15,199 nucleotides of DNA from an uncultured Lachnospiraceae bacterium (GTDB lineage: Bacteria; Bacillota; Clostridia; Lachnospirales; Lachnospiraceae): assembly GCA_902766845.1 (NCBI GenBank), contig CACXFD010000096.1, forward strand, positions 1 through 15,199, given 5' to 3'. This document shows, one piece after another, positions 1 through 6,759 of the stretch (its first letter is position 1; each line of letters begins with the position of its first letter). Both the position numbers and the translations under genes were made by a program. Below the pieces are notes generated by a model. The model was given only the letters and a program-made list of their open reading frames with translations. It did not search any database and had not been told where the DNA came from.

Positions 1-446
1 CCGGCGTGCGTCTCGCATATACGGTGATCCCGAAGAACATGGCAGACCTTCATGACATGTGGGCCCGCCGCCACGGGACCAAGTACAACGGCGCGCCCTA
101 CATCATCCAGAAGGCGGCCATGGCTCTCTATACGCCCGAAGGCAAGCGCCAGATCATGGACACGATCGCGTATTACAAGCGCAACGCGAAGATCATCTAT
201 GACGGCATGACCGAGGCCGGCTACCGGGCCGTCGGCGGGATCAACTCGCCGTATATCTGGGTGGAAGTGCCGGAAGGCATGACCAGCTGGGGCTTCTTTG
301 ACAAGCTCCTGAACGAGACGGCCGTCGTCTGCACGCCGGGCTCCGGCTTCGGGCCCAGCGGGGAAGGCTACATCCGCCTGACCGCCTTCGGCGATCATGA
401 GAAGACCATCGAGGCCGTGGAGCGGATCAAGGCGATGAGCCGGTAA
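1..446 (+). CDS. dapL: LL-diaminopimelate aminotransferase, C-terminal part (5' end outside window)
   Basis: This is the last third of DapL, a cytoplasmic PLP-dependent aminotransferase. It converts tetrahydrodipicolinate to LL-diaminopimelate with glutamate as amino donor, for lysine and peptidoglycan synthesis. The reading frame is open from base 3 and starts with GVRLAYTVIPK, the stretch just after the PLP-binding lysine of the family, so that lysine lies a few codons outside the window. Visible family hallmarks are the TKYNGAPYIIQ segment, SPYIWVEVPEGMTSWGFFDKLL, and the C-terminal TPGSGFGPSGEGYIRLTAFG, whose arginine is the expected substrate-carboxylate ligand. About 147 of roughly 400 residues are present. 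An in-frame GTG at base 6 is internal and not a start. The gene ends in TAA and is followed by a hairpin terminator. Identification is secure; only completeness is missing. Confidence 0.95.
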   Translation, partial: GVRLAYTVIPKNMADLHDMWARRHGTKYNGAPYIIQKAAMALYTPEGKRQIMDTIAYYKRNAKIIYDGMTEAGYRAVGGINSPYIWVEVPEGMTSWGFFDKLLNETAVVCTPGSGFGPSGEGYIRLTAFGDHEKTIEAVERIKAMSR

Positions 447-488
447 CGCCCCGTAAGAAAAAATTAAAATGCCGCCTCCGGCGTTCTA

Positions 489-497
489 TGGTATAAT
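489..497 (+). promoter_or_regulatory. Extended -10 promoter (TGGTATAAT) for the two-component/ABC operon
   Basis: TG at 489-490 is followed by one base and a perfect TATAAT at 492-497. No -35 box is present at the usual distance (469-474 reads ATGCCG), so the TGN extension probably substitutes for it. Transcription would begin near base 504, giving a leader of about 140 nt before the response regulator. The element sits inside the loop of the dapL terminator. Confidence 0.75.
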
Positions 498-515
498 ATC
501 GCCAGATATCGTACC
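490..515. promoter_or_regulatory. 26-bp imperfect dyad over the -10 and start site, possible operator
   Basis: The sequence is symmetric about 502/503: GGTA 490-493 with TACC 512-515 and ATATC 496-500 with GATAT 505-509, with two mismatched positions on each side. It overlaps the -10 hexamer and predicted start site of the operon, where a bound regulator would block or modulate transcription. It may equally be only the upper stem of the terminator hairpin. No binding protein is evident. Confidence 0.35.
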
Positions 516-647
516 TTACGGAACGCCGGAGTTTTTTGTATCCGGCGGCCCGGCCGGGGAAGCGGCCGCGGGTCACGGACAGAGGGCCGGCCGGCGGGCG
601 CAGCCAAAGGCCGGGCGGTCAGCATCCTGCAAAGGAGGTGCCTTGCG

Positions 648-1346
648 ATGGCAGACGCGACCATCCTTGTCGTGGACGATGAGCGCGAGATCGCGGATCT
701 CGTGGAGATCTATCTGGTCGGGGACGGCTTTACGGTCCTGAAGGCCTATGACGGCGCGCAGGCGCTGCAGATCCTGGAGAAGCAGGAGGTGGACCTGGCC
801 ATCCTGGACATCATGATGCCGGGCATGAGCGGGCTGGACGTCTGCCGCCAGGTGCGCCGCACGCGCAACATCCCGATCATCTTCCTGACGGCCAAGAGCG
901 CGGACCTGGACAAGATCATGGGCCTGTCGATCGGCGCGGACGATTACGTGACCAAGCCGTTCAATCCGCTGGAACTGACCGCGCGCGTCAAGGCGCAGCT
1001 GCGGCGGTTCCGGGAGCTCAACACGGGCTCTCCGAAGGAGGCGGAGGACGTGATCTCGGTGCGCGGCATGACCATCCACCGGCAGAACCACGTCGTGACC
1101 GTGGACGGCGAGGAAGTCCGCCTGACGCCGCTCGAGTTCGATATCCTGTACCTGCTGGCCTCGCACATCGGCCGCGTGTTCTCCACGAACGAGATCTTCG
1201 AGCGGGTGTGGCAGGAAGAGGTCTATGAAGCCAACAATACCGTGATGGTGCATATCCGGCGCCTGCGCTCGAAGCTGGGCGACGACAGGCGCGAGGAGAA
1301 GATCATCACGACGGTCTGGGGAGTCGGATACAAAATTGAAAAATAA
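648..1346 (+). CDS. OmpR/PhoB-family response regulator, VanR-like
   Basis: This is a 232-residue cytoplasmic transcription factor activated by phosphorylation. The receiver domain (about 5-118) has the acidic pair D10-D11, phospho-acceptor D54 in LAILDIMMPG, T81 and K103 in VTKPF. The winged-helix DNA-binding domain (about 132-231) has the typical LTPLEFDILYLL recognition-domain entry and ends in TVWGVGYKIEK, exactly as VanR-type regulators do. The ATG at 648 has a strong AAAGGAGG site 8-9 nt upstream. It is the first gene of a five-gene operon, and the kinase gene starts inside its last codons. The resemblance is to VanR, but no vanHAX-type resistance genes follow, so the regulated process is probably the adjoining transporter-like operon or another envelope function. 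Family assignment is firm; the signal and targets are unknown. Confidence 0.95.
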   Translation: MADATILVVDDEREIADLVEIYLVGDGFTVLKAYDGAQALQILEKQEVDLAILDIMMPGMSGLDVCRQVRRTRNIPIIFLTAKSADLDKIMGLSIGADDYVTKPFNPLELTARVKAQLRRFRELNTGSPKEAEDVISVRGMTIHRQNHVVTVDGEEVRLTPLEFDILYLLASHIGRVFSTNEIFERVWQEEVYEANNTVMVHIRRLRSKLGDDRREEKIITTVWGVGYKIEK

Positions 1347-2502
1347 ACGGACCCGGGTGCGGGGGCTGTACCGTCAGATCGTCATGAGCTGTGCGCTCAG
1401 CGCGCTGGCGGCGGCCCTCGCCGAATTTTTTCTGCTGTTCAATCTTTCCTACGTGGACCGCTACTTCACGGAGGCGGGCCGGCGCGGCCTGTTTTCCGCG
1501 CACGGCTACCAGATGTATGTCTGGATGATGCTGTTCGTGGGCGTCGGCCTCCTGGTCTTTCTGCTGACCCTGTTCCTGCTCGAACACCGGACCGTGGACT
1601 ATACGCTGCGCATCACCCGGAACATGGAGCGGATCTCGGAAGGGGACCTGGACGTGGAGACGCCCGTCGAGGGGGATAACGAGCTGTCCGTCATGGCCGA
1701 GGACCTCAACACGATGGCGTCGGGCATGAAGCAGCTGATCGAGCGCGAACGCGAGGCGGAGCGCCAGAAGAACGAACTGATCACCAACGTCGCGCACGAC
1801 CTGCGCACCCCGCTGACCAGCGTGACCGGCTATCTGCGCCTGCTGGCCATGCCGGGCCTGTCCGAGGAGGACCGCGCCAAATACCTGAGCATCGCGACCG
1901 GCAAGGCGGAGCAGCTGGGCCGGCTGATCGAGAACCTGTTCGACTACACGAGCATGAGCTTCGAGGGCGTGCGCCTGCATCCCGAAGAGCTGGATCTGGT
2001 GGGCCTGCTGGCCCAGCTCCTCGATGAATTCTATCCGGTCTTTGACAGCCGGGGCATGATCTATGAACTGACGGCGGAGGAAGATTCGCTGCCGATGACC
2101 GCAGACGGGAACCTGCTGGTGCGCCTTTTCGAGAACCTGATCGGCAACGCGGTCAAGTACGGCGCGGACGGCAAGCGCGTGGAGGTGTCTGTGCGCCGCG
2201 AAGGGGCGTTCGCGCATACCGAGGTCCGCAATTACGGGGAGACCATCCCCGAGGATAAGCTGGAGCACGTGTTCGACAAGCTCTACCGCGCCGAGGAATC
2301 GCGCGACCAGAAGGTCGAGGGCAACGGCCTCGGCCTCGCGATCGTCAAGAACATCGCGCAGCTGCACGGCGGGCGCGTATCGGTCCGGAGCGATCTGGAC
2401 GGCACGGTCTTTTCCGTGGACCTGCCGGTCACGTACCGGGGCCCGGCGGCCGGCGTGTCGTTTGCGCCGGAGGAGCTTTCACCGGAGGAGGAGCAGGCAT
2501 GA
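1336..2502 (+). CDS. Membrane sensor histidine kinase, VanS-like
   Basis: This is the partner kinase of the preceding regulator. Two membrane segments (about 13-36 and 62-82) enclose a short extracellular loop of roughly 25 residues. A HAMP linker follows (about 83-137), then a coiled segment and the HisKA H-box with phospho-acceptor H154 in NVAHDLRTPLTSV. The ATPase domain has the N-box ENLIGNAVKY (266-275), an F-box-like FDKLYRAE (313-320) and the G2 box GNGLGLA (329-335). In the G1 position it reads NYGETIP instead of DxGxG; VanS has a similar NTGSIP. The start is a TTG at 1336, overlapping the regulator gene by 11 nt with GGGGAG about 12 nt upstream. An ATG at 1384 (residue 17) would cut into the first membrane helix. 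The very short sensor loop suggests sensing in or near the membrane (inference). It ends in an ATGA overlap with the next gene. Confidence 0.93.
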   Translation: MKNKRTRVRGLYRQIVMSCALSALAAALAEFFLLFNLSYVDRYFTEAGRRGLFSAHGYQMYVWMMLFVGVGLLVFLLTLFLLEHRTVDYTLRITRNMERISEGDLDVETPVEGDNELSVMAEDLNTMASGMKQLIEREREAERQKNELITNVAHDLRTPLTSVTGYLRLLAMPGLSEEDRAKYLSIATGKAEQLGRLIENLFDYTSMSFEGVRLHPEELDLVGLLAQLLDEFYPVFDSRGMIYELTAEEDSLPMTADGNLLVRLFENLIGNAVKYGADGKRVEVSVRREGAFAHTEVRNYGETIPEDKLEHVFDKLYRAEESRDQKVEGNGLGLAIVKNIAQLHGGRVSVRSDLDGTVFSVDLPVTYRGPAAGVSFAPEELSPEEEQA

Positions 2503-4901
2503 GAAAACGTCGTTTTGCGGCCGCCTGCGCCGTCTTCCTGATACTGGCCGTGCTGATCGCCGCGGCTCCGGCCGTGTGCGCGCATGCGGCGGAAGGGGCG
2601 GCCCGGCCGGAGCTGAGCCTGGAGATCTCGACCGGGTCCATTCCGATGCGGGACGGCCGCACGGCCTGCGTGACGGTCCGGCTGATCGCGAAGGAAGAGG
2701 CGCGGGTCCGTCTGGTCCTGCGCGAGGAATCGGCGGGCGAGCCGGCCCGGGAAGAGGTCTGGCCGCTGCACCTGCCCGCCGGGGAGACGGTCCGGCAGGT
2801 CCTGACGGTCCGCATGGACAGCAGCGTGGGCCAGACGGTCTGCGTCCTGTCGGAGAGCGGGGAAGAGCTGGCCCGCAAGTCGCTGCTGACCGAAGCGGAA
2901 GGGACCCGGTATACCGATGAGTTCTGGACCGGCCTGCTTCCGGCCGCGGCCGGAGAGCTGACGCCGCTGGACGGCGCGGACCTGGGCGGGTACCTGATGC
3001 TGCGCGGGGTCCCGATGACGGCCCGGTCGATCCCGGAAACGGAAGCGGGACTGGACGGGCTGGACCTGCTGATCGCGGACGGCGCGGCCCTGGAGGGACT
3101 GTCGCGGGACCGGTTCGCCGCGCTCGCGGACTGGATGCGGGGCGGCGGGGTCCTGGTGCTCGGCACCGGCGACCAGACCGGCTGGGAACCGCTGCTGGAC
3201 GTGTTCGGCGCTTCGGCGCAGGAACCGATTCTGGACAATACCGCGTACGGCCTCCTGTCGGAGACCGCGCGCCAATATGTCAATGACTGGACGGACTGGG
3301 TCCGGGAGATCACGATCCCGGGCGCGATGGTCCACGCCGCGGAGGGCGGGATCCCGATTGCGCAGGAGGTCCGCCTCGGCGACGGCGGCGCGATCGTGCT
3401 GGGCTTTCGGATCAGCCATCTGCTGACGTTTCTGGAGACCGCGGCGGAGCGGACGCAGATGAGCCTGGTCTCGCCTTCGGAGTGGATCCGGGAGATGCTG
3501 ACGGACAGCGTCCTGTTATCGGGAAACGCCGCGTACGGCCGGATCCGCAGCGGGCGCGTGCATTATTCTGACGATCCGTGGTTCCGCCGCATGACCGTCG
3601 CGGAGAGCGGCCGGGCCGATCCGTCGGCGCCGCTCCGTTTCCTGCCGGTCCTGATCGTGTATATCCTGATCGCGGGTCCGGCCGCGTATCTGCTGCTGCG
3701 CCGTATCCGGCGCCGCTCCTGGCTGCCGGCCCTGATCACGCTGGCCGCGGTGGTGTTTTTTGCGCTGATCAGCGGGACCGCGTACCGGACGCGGCCGCAT
3801 GAACCGTTCCTGACGTATGCGTCGTTCATCACCCAGCAGGGGACCGGGCGCGTATCCCGGACCGCCTTTTCCCTGCGCAGCCCGTACCGGCAGGACTATA
3901 CGGTCACGCTGAACGGGGCGGAGGAGGACGGGACGGTCTCGCCGGAGCGCCTGGACGATCCGGAGCGCGCGCAGCCGGTCTTCGTGCAGGCCACGCATGA
4001 CGGCGCGCAGACGCAGCTGTCCGTGGCCGGCGCGCGTCCGTATGAGGAGAGCCTGTTCTGGCGGGAGAGCCGGGAGGACGCCGACGCGCTGCTGGCCGGG
4101 GAACTGCGGCGGACCGCGTCCGGCATCGAAGGGAGCCTGACCTGGAACGGGCAGCAGCCGCTCGAACACGCGGTGCTGGTCTCTTCGGCGGGACTGATCC
4201 GGCTCGGAACGATCGGGCCCGGAGAGACGGTCCGGGTCGAAGCCGACTGGAGCGCGCATGTCTGGGACAGCGAGAGCGCCCTCTTCTTTTCGGACGCCGG
4301 CGCAGCGGAGCCGGATCCGGCCGATGCCGCGCTCGACGGCTTTTTTCTGGAATTCTGGCGGGAGACGTGCGCCGAGACGGTCTGCGCGGCCGGGCTGCTC
4401 CCTTCAGACGAAGCCTGGGAAGCCGGCTGCAGCGCGCCGGTCTCCGGACGGGCCGTATACTGTCAGCGGACCGAGCCCGCGGACGTCCCGGGGGAGCGGA
4501 TCGAGACCGAAGCCTGGCGCCGCAGCCGCGTCACGCAGGGACAGACCGACGGGAGCCGCCGCGTCGCGTACACGGACCGTGTGGAATGCGTCTACTATCC
4601 GGATCCGACGTGGGAGATCGGACAGATCTGTTTCCTGCGGCCTGCCGGGGAGGAAGCGGCAGAGGAGCCGGCGGCCGGCGGATGGCGGATCCGTGTGTAT
4701 CAGCCGGAGATCGGCGACTGGGTCACCGTGCCGGAGGGCGCCTGGGTGTACGCGCGGGACCTGATCGATCCGGAGAGCGGGGCGCCGCAGCTGACGGTCC
4801 GTTATGAATGGGACGGTCCGGACAGCCCGGAGGTCGCTTCCGGGAACGCGCTGATGCCGCAGCCTGTATGGAAAGAGGGGGATGCCGATGCTGGTCTATG
4901 A
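2499..4901 (+). CDS. Large exported membrane-anchored protein of an ABC operon, function unknown
   Basis: This is an 800-residue protein. A signal peptide (about 1-30, ending near AVCAHA) leads to a beta-rich region (about 35-140). Next comes an alpha/beta segment (about 140-330) containing LDLLIADGAALEGL and DWMRGGGVLVLGTG, which resemble the glutamine-amidotransferase-like fold found in DUF4350-type proteins, but no catalytic Cys/His pair is apparent. Two closely spaced membrane helices (about 379-400 and 408-426) are joined by the basic turn RRIRRRSW. A long C-terminal region (about 430-800) follows; if the signal peptide is cleaved and both helices span, it lies outside the cell. It includes a beta-sandwich-like stretch (GSLTWNGQQPLEHAVLVSS). 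Exported proteins of this layout accompany ABC-2 exporters in Firmicutes, so a role as an extracellular partner of the next two gene products is likely but inferred. The start ATG overlaps the kinase stop by 4 nt; AGGAGGAGCAGG provides the ribosome site. Confidence 0.8.
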   Translation: MRKRRFAAACAVFLILAVLIAAAPAVCAHAAEGAARPELSLEISTGSIPMRDGRTACVTVRLIAKEEARVRLVLREESAGEPAREEVWPLHLPAGETVRQVLTVRMDSSVGQTVCVLSESGEELARKSLLTEAEGTRYTDEFWTGLLPAAAGELTPLDGADLGGYLMLRGVPMTARSIPETEAGLDGLDLLIADGAALEGLSRDRFAALADWMRGGGVLVLGTGDQTGWEPLLDVFGASAQEPILDNTAYGLLSETARQYVNDWTDWVREITIPGAMVHAAEGGIPIAQEVRLGDGGAIVLGFRISHLLTFLETAAERTQMSLVSPSEWIREMLTDSVLLSGNAAYGRIRSGRVHYSDDPWFRRMTVAESGRADPSAPLRFLPVLIVYILIAGPAAYLLLRRIRRRSWLPALITLAAVVFFALISGTAYRTRPHEPFLTYASFITQQGTGRVSRTAFSLRSPYRQDYTVTLNGAEEDGTVSPERLDDPERAQPVFVQATHDGAQTQLSVAGARPYEESLFWRESREDADALLAGELRRTASGIEGSLTWNGQQPLEHAVLVSSAGLIRLGTIGPGETVRVEADWSAHVWDSESALFFSDAGAAEPDPADAALDGFFLEFWRETCAETVCAAGLLPSDEAWEAGCSAPVSGRAVYCQRTEPADVPGERIETEAWRRSRVTQGQTDGSRRVAYTDRVECVYYPDPTWEIGQICFLRPAGEEAAEEPAAGGWRIRVYQPEIGDWVTVPEGAWVYARDLIDPESGAPQLTVRYEWDGPDSPEVASGNALMPQPVWKEGDADAGL

Positions 4902-5862
4902 ACAGGTGACGGCCCCGGCCCGGGGCGGGGAAGCCCTGCGCGGCCTGTCCCTGCAGGTGGAAACGGGAGCCATATTCGGACTGATCGGTCCGGCCGGCTG
5001 CGGGAAGAACGCGGCCCTGCGGGCCGCGGCGGGCCTTCGGCGCCTTTCGTCCGGCCGGATCCGGTGGAACAGCGTGGATCTGATCGCGCAGAAGGGCGAA
5101 CGGCGCCGGCTGGTCTGCTTCCTGCCGGCGGAGCCGGAGAACGGTGACCATCAGTCCGTTGCCGAAACGGCGGAATTCTTTTCGAACATCCAGGGCCTGG
5201 AGGGCCTGAAGGGACGGTCGCTCGCGATGGAGAGCCTGCGCTTCGCGGGGCTGACCGAGCTGGCGAACGAAGATGTGAACGAACTGAGCCGGACCGAGAA
5301 GCGGCGCCTTGCCATCGCGCGGGCGTACATCGAGGAACCGGAACTGCTGCTGGTCGAAGACTGGGATTATGAATCGGGGAGCGGCGCGGCCCTGACCGGG
5401 CTCCTGCTCCGGCTCGCGGAGCGGGGCTGCACGGTCCTTCTGACCGCGGAACGCGCGGCGGCCGTGACGTCGATCTGCAGCCATCTGGGCCGCATGAAGG
5501 ACGGGCGCCTGACGGCGACGGACCTTGTGGAAGAACTGCAGGAGCGGATGCGCCGCACGAGCCCGGTCGAGATCGAGATGGCGGGACAGACGGAGGAGAC
5601 CGTGCGCCGGCTGCGGGAAGACGCGGCCGTGCGGAGCCTGACCCGGCGCGGAGACCGGATCGAAGTGATGCTGGAAGGCGGGGCCGATGAAGAACAGCGC
5701 CTGCTGCGGCAGCTGGTCGCGGCCGGCCTGCCGGTGCGCGGCTTTATGCGCCGGCCCGGCGATCCGGACCGGGAGCTGTACGGCCGTCCGGTGCGAAAAG
5801 GAAAGGTGGTGAGCACGAATGATGAAAAACCCGATCGCGGTGCGGATGCGGACCGCCCGTAA
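4888..5862 (+). CDS. ABC transporter ATPase-like protein with degenerate catalytic motifs
   Basis: This 324-residue protein has the overall layout of ATPases of ABC-2 exporters, including a C-terminal extension (about 215-310) typical of that group. Its motifs depart from consensus almost everywhere. Walker A is GPAGCGKN (34-41) with Asn41 instead of Ser/Thr. The Q-loop Gln is Ala81 (FLPAEP). The signature LSGGQ is LSRTE (133-137). Walker B Asp-Glu is reversed to Glu157-Asp158 followed by Trp159, the D-loop is absent, the switch His is Glu188 (LLTAER), and no A-loop aromatic is seen. Lys40 remains. The frame is intact and GC-rich like its neighbours, so this looks like a maintained protein rather than decay. 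The ATG at 4888 has GAGGGG 7 nt upstream; the ATG at 4882 abuts that site and is less likely. It overlaps both neighbouring genes. Fold assignment is firm; loss of ATPase activity is inferred. Confidence 0.85.
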   Translation: MLVYEQVTAPARGGEALRGLSLQVETGAIFGLIGPAGCGKNAALRAAAGLRRLSSGRIRWNSVDLIAQKGERRRLVCFLPAEPENGDHQSVAETAEFFSNIQGLEGLKGRSLAMESLRFAGLTELANEDVNELSRTEKRRLAIARAYIEEPELLLVEDWDYESGSGAALTGLLLRLAERGCTVLLTAERAAAVTSICSHLGRMKDGRLTATDLVEELQERMRRTSPVEIEMAGQTEETVRRLREDAAVRSLTRRGDRIEVMLEGGADEEQRLLRQLVAAGLPVRGFMRRPGDPDRELYGRPVRKGKVVSTNDEKPDRGADADRP

Positions 5863-6631
5863 CCGCTCGTTCGGCAAAGCCATCCTGCTACTCGCCTTCA
5901 ACGGCCTGCTGATCCTGCTCTTCATGCTGTTCGTCGTGATCTACCGTGACAGCAGCCCGTCCGAGACCTATTCCGCGGAGACGTATTACCTGTTCTTTGC
6001 GGGTCTTTTGTTCACGGTGACATGGCTGACGGTGCCCGGACTGACCGCGGGCCTTTTGACCGAAGAGATCGAGAGCCGCCGGCTGGAGATCCTGATGACG
6101 AGCCGGCTGACGAACGGCCGCCTGATCGGCGGGAAGATCGCCGGGGCCATGTCCGAGATCGTCCTGCTCCTGGTGAGCACGATCCCGGTGCTGGCCGCGG
6201 CCACGGCGCAGGGAGGCTTGTCTCCGTCGCGCGCGGCGGGCCTGTACCTGCTGATCGCGGCCGAGGCCCTGGTCCAGACCTGCGTGAGCCTGATGACCGG
6301 CGCGTTCTGCCGCCGGACGACGCCCGCGGTCGCGGTGGCGTACCTGCTGAACGGCGTGGTCGGGATCGGGACGTTCGTGCTGGCGCTCGTGCCGGAAGGC
6401 GCGCGCGGGTCCGACCTGATGACGCTGTCTCCGTTCGGAGACCTGCTGTGGCTGCTGCAGCAGCAGACCGGCCGGACGGATCTGGCCGAGACGCTCTTTG
6501 CGGGATCGTCTGCGGGCTTCCCGGCCGGTCCGGATTCCTGGTTCCCGGTCCTGTCGGCGCTCGTCAAGGGCGGCCTGGCGCTGCTGGCGCTCTGGGCGGC
6601 CTGGCTCCGGCTGGAACGGTATGAGAAGTGA
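5819..6631 (+). CDS. ABC-2 type transporter permease
   Basis: This is a 270-residue integral membrane protein with about six hydrophobic helices. The segment PGLTAGLLTEEIESRRLEILMTSRLTNGRLIGGKI (about 73-107 overall) is the cytoplasmic coupling region typical of ABC-2 permeases, where a transport ATPase docks. Further helices lie at about 22-42, 57-80, 112-130, 138-160, 168-190 and 245-262. It should form the membrane channel together with the degenerate ATPase-like protein and the 800-residue exported protein. The start ATG at 5819 has AAAGGTGGTG about 8 nt upstream and lies 44 nt inside the preceding gene, a long overlap that implies translational coupling; a second ATG directly follows. 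It is the last gene of the operon. The substrate cannot be told from sequence. Confidence 0.88.
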   Translation: MMKNPIAVRMRTARNRSFGKAILLLAFNGLLILLFMLFVVIYRDSSPSETYSAETYYLFFAGLLFTVTWLTVPGLTAGLLTEEIESRRLEILMTSRLTNGRLIGGKIAGAMSEIVLLLVSTIPVLAAATAQGGLSPSRAAGLYLLIAAEALVQTCVSLMTGAFCRRTTPAVAVAYLLNGVVGIGTFVLALVPEGARGSDLMTLSPFGDLLWLLQQQTGRTDLAETLFAGSSAGFPAGPDSWFPVLSALVKGGLALLALWAAWLRLERYEK

Positions 6632-6675
6632 GCGGGACAAGCCGGAATGCGGGCCCGGAAACGGCCGGTGAATCA

Positions 6676-6723
6676 AGAAGAGGCAGGGCCTTTCGGGCTC
6701 TGCCTCTTCTCTTTCCTTTTTTT
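6676..6723 (+). terminator. Strong hairpin terminator at the end of the five-gene operon
   Basis: AGAAGAGGCAGGGCC (6676-6690) pairs with GGGCTCTGCCTCTTCT (6695-6710) around a TTTC loop, with a single G-T wobble. A seven-T run follows at 6717-6723. It lies between convergent genes. On the minus strand the stem is followed by TTGATT only, so it may weakly terminate the opposite gene as well. Confidence 0.9.
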
Positions 6724-6759
6724 CGGTGACGGGCGCGGCCGCAGACCGGCCGCGGACGG

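Larger units (their letters stand above)
476..537 (+). terminator. Hairpin terminator of dapL with a promoter in its loop
   Basis: CTCCGGCGTTC (476-486) pairs perfectly with GAACGCCGGAG (521-531) and is followed by six T (532-537). The 34-nt loop is itself partly palindromic: GGTA 490-493 pairs with TACC 512-515 and ATATC 496-500 with GATAT 505-509. The loop contains the -10 box of the downstream operon. Transcripts from dapL would fold the whole hairpin, whereas transcripts starting in the loop carry only the right arm. Confidence 0.85.

Noticed and set aside
648..2502. Reading the VanR/VanS-like pair as a vancomycin resistance locus
   Set aside because: No D-Ala-D-Lac or D-Ala-D-Ser ligase, VanH, VanX or VanY-like gene is present; similar regulators control many other envelope functions.
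1306..5925. Several long minus-strand open frames (350-400 codons) opposite the operon, e.g. 1306-2367, 2283-3419 and 4723-5925
   Set aside because: All are rich in Arg, Gln, His and Pro, lack ribosome sites and recognisable motifs, and lie antisense to well-supported genes. High GC content removes stop codons in these frames.
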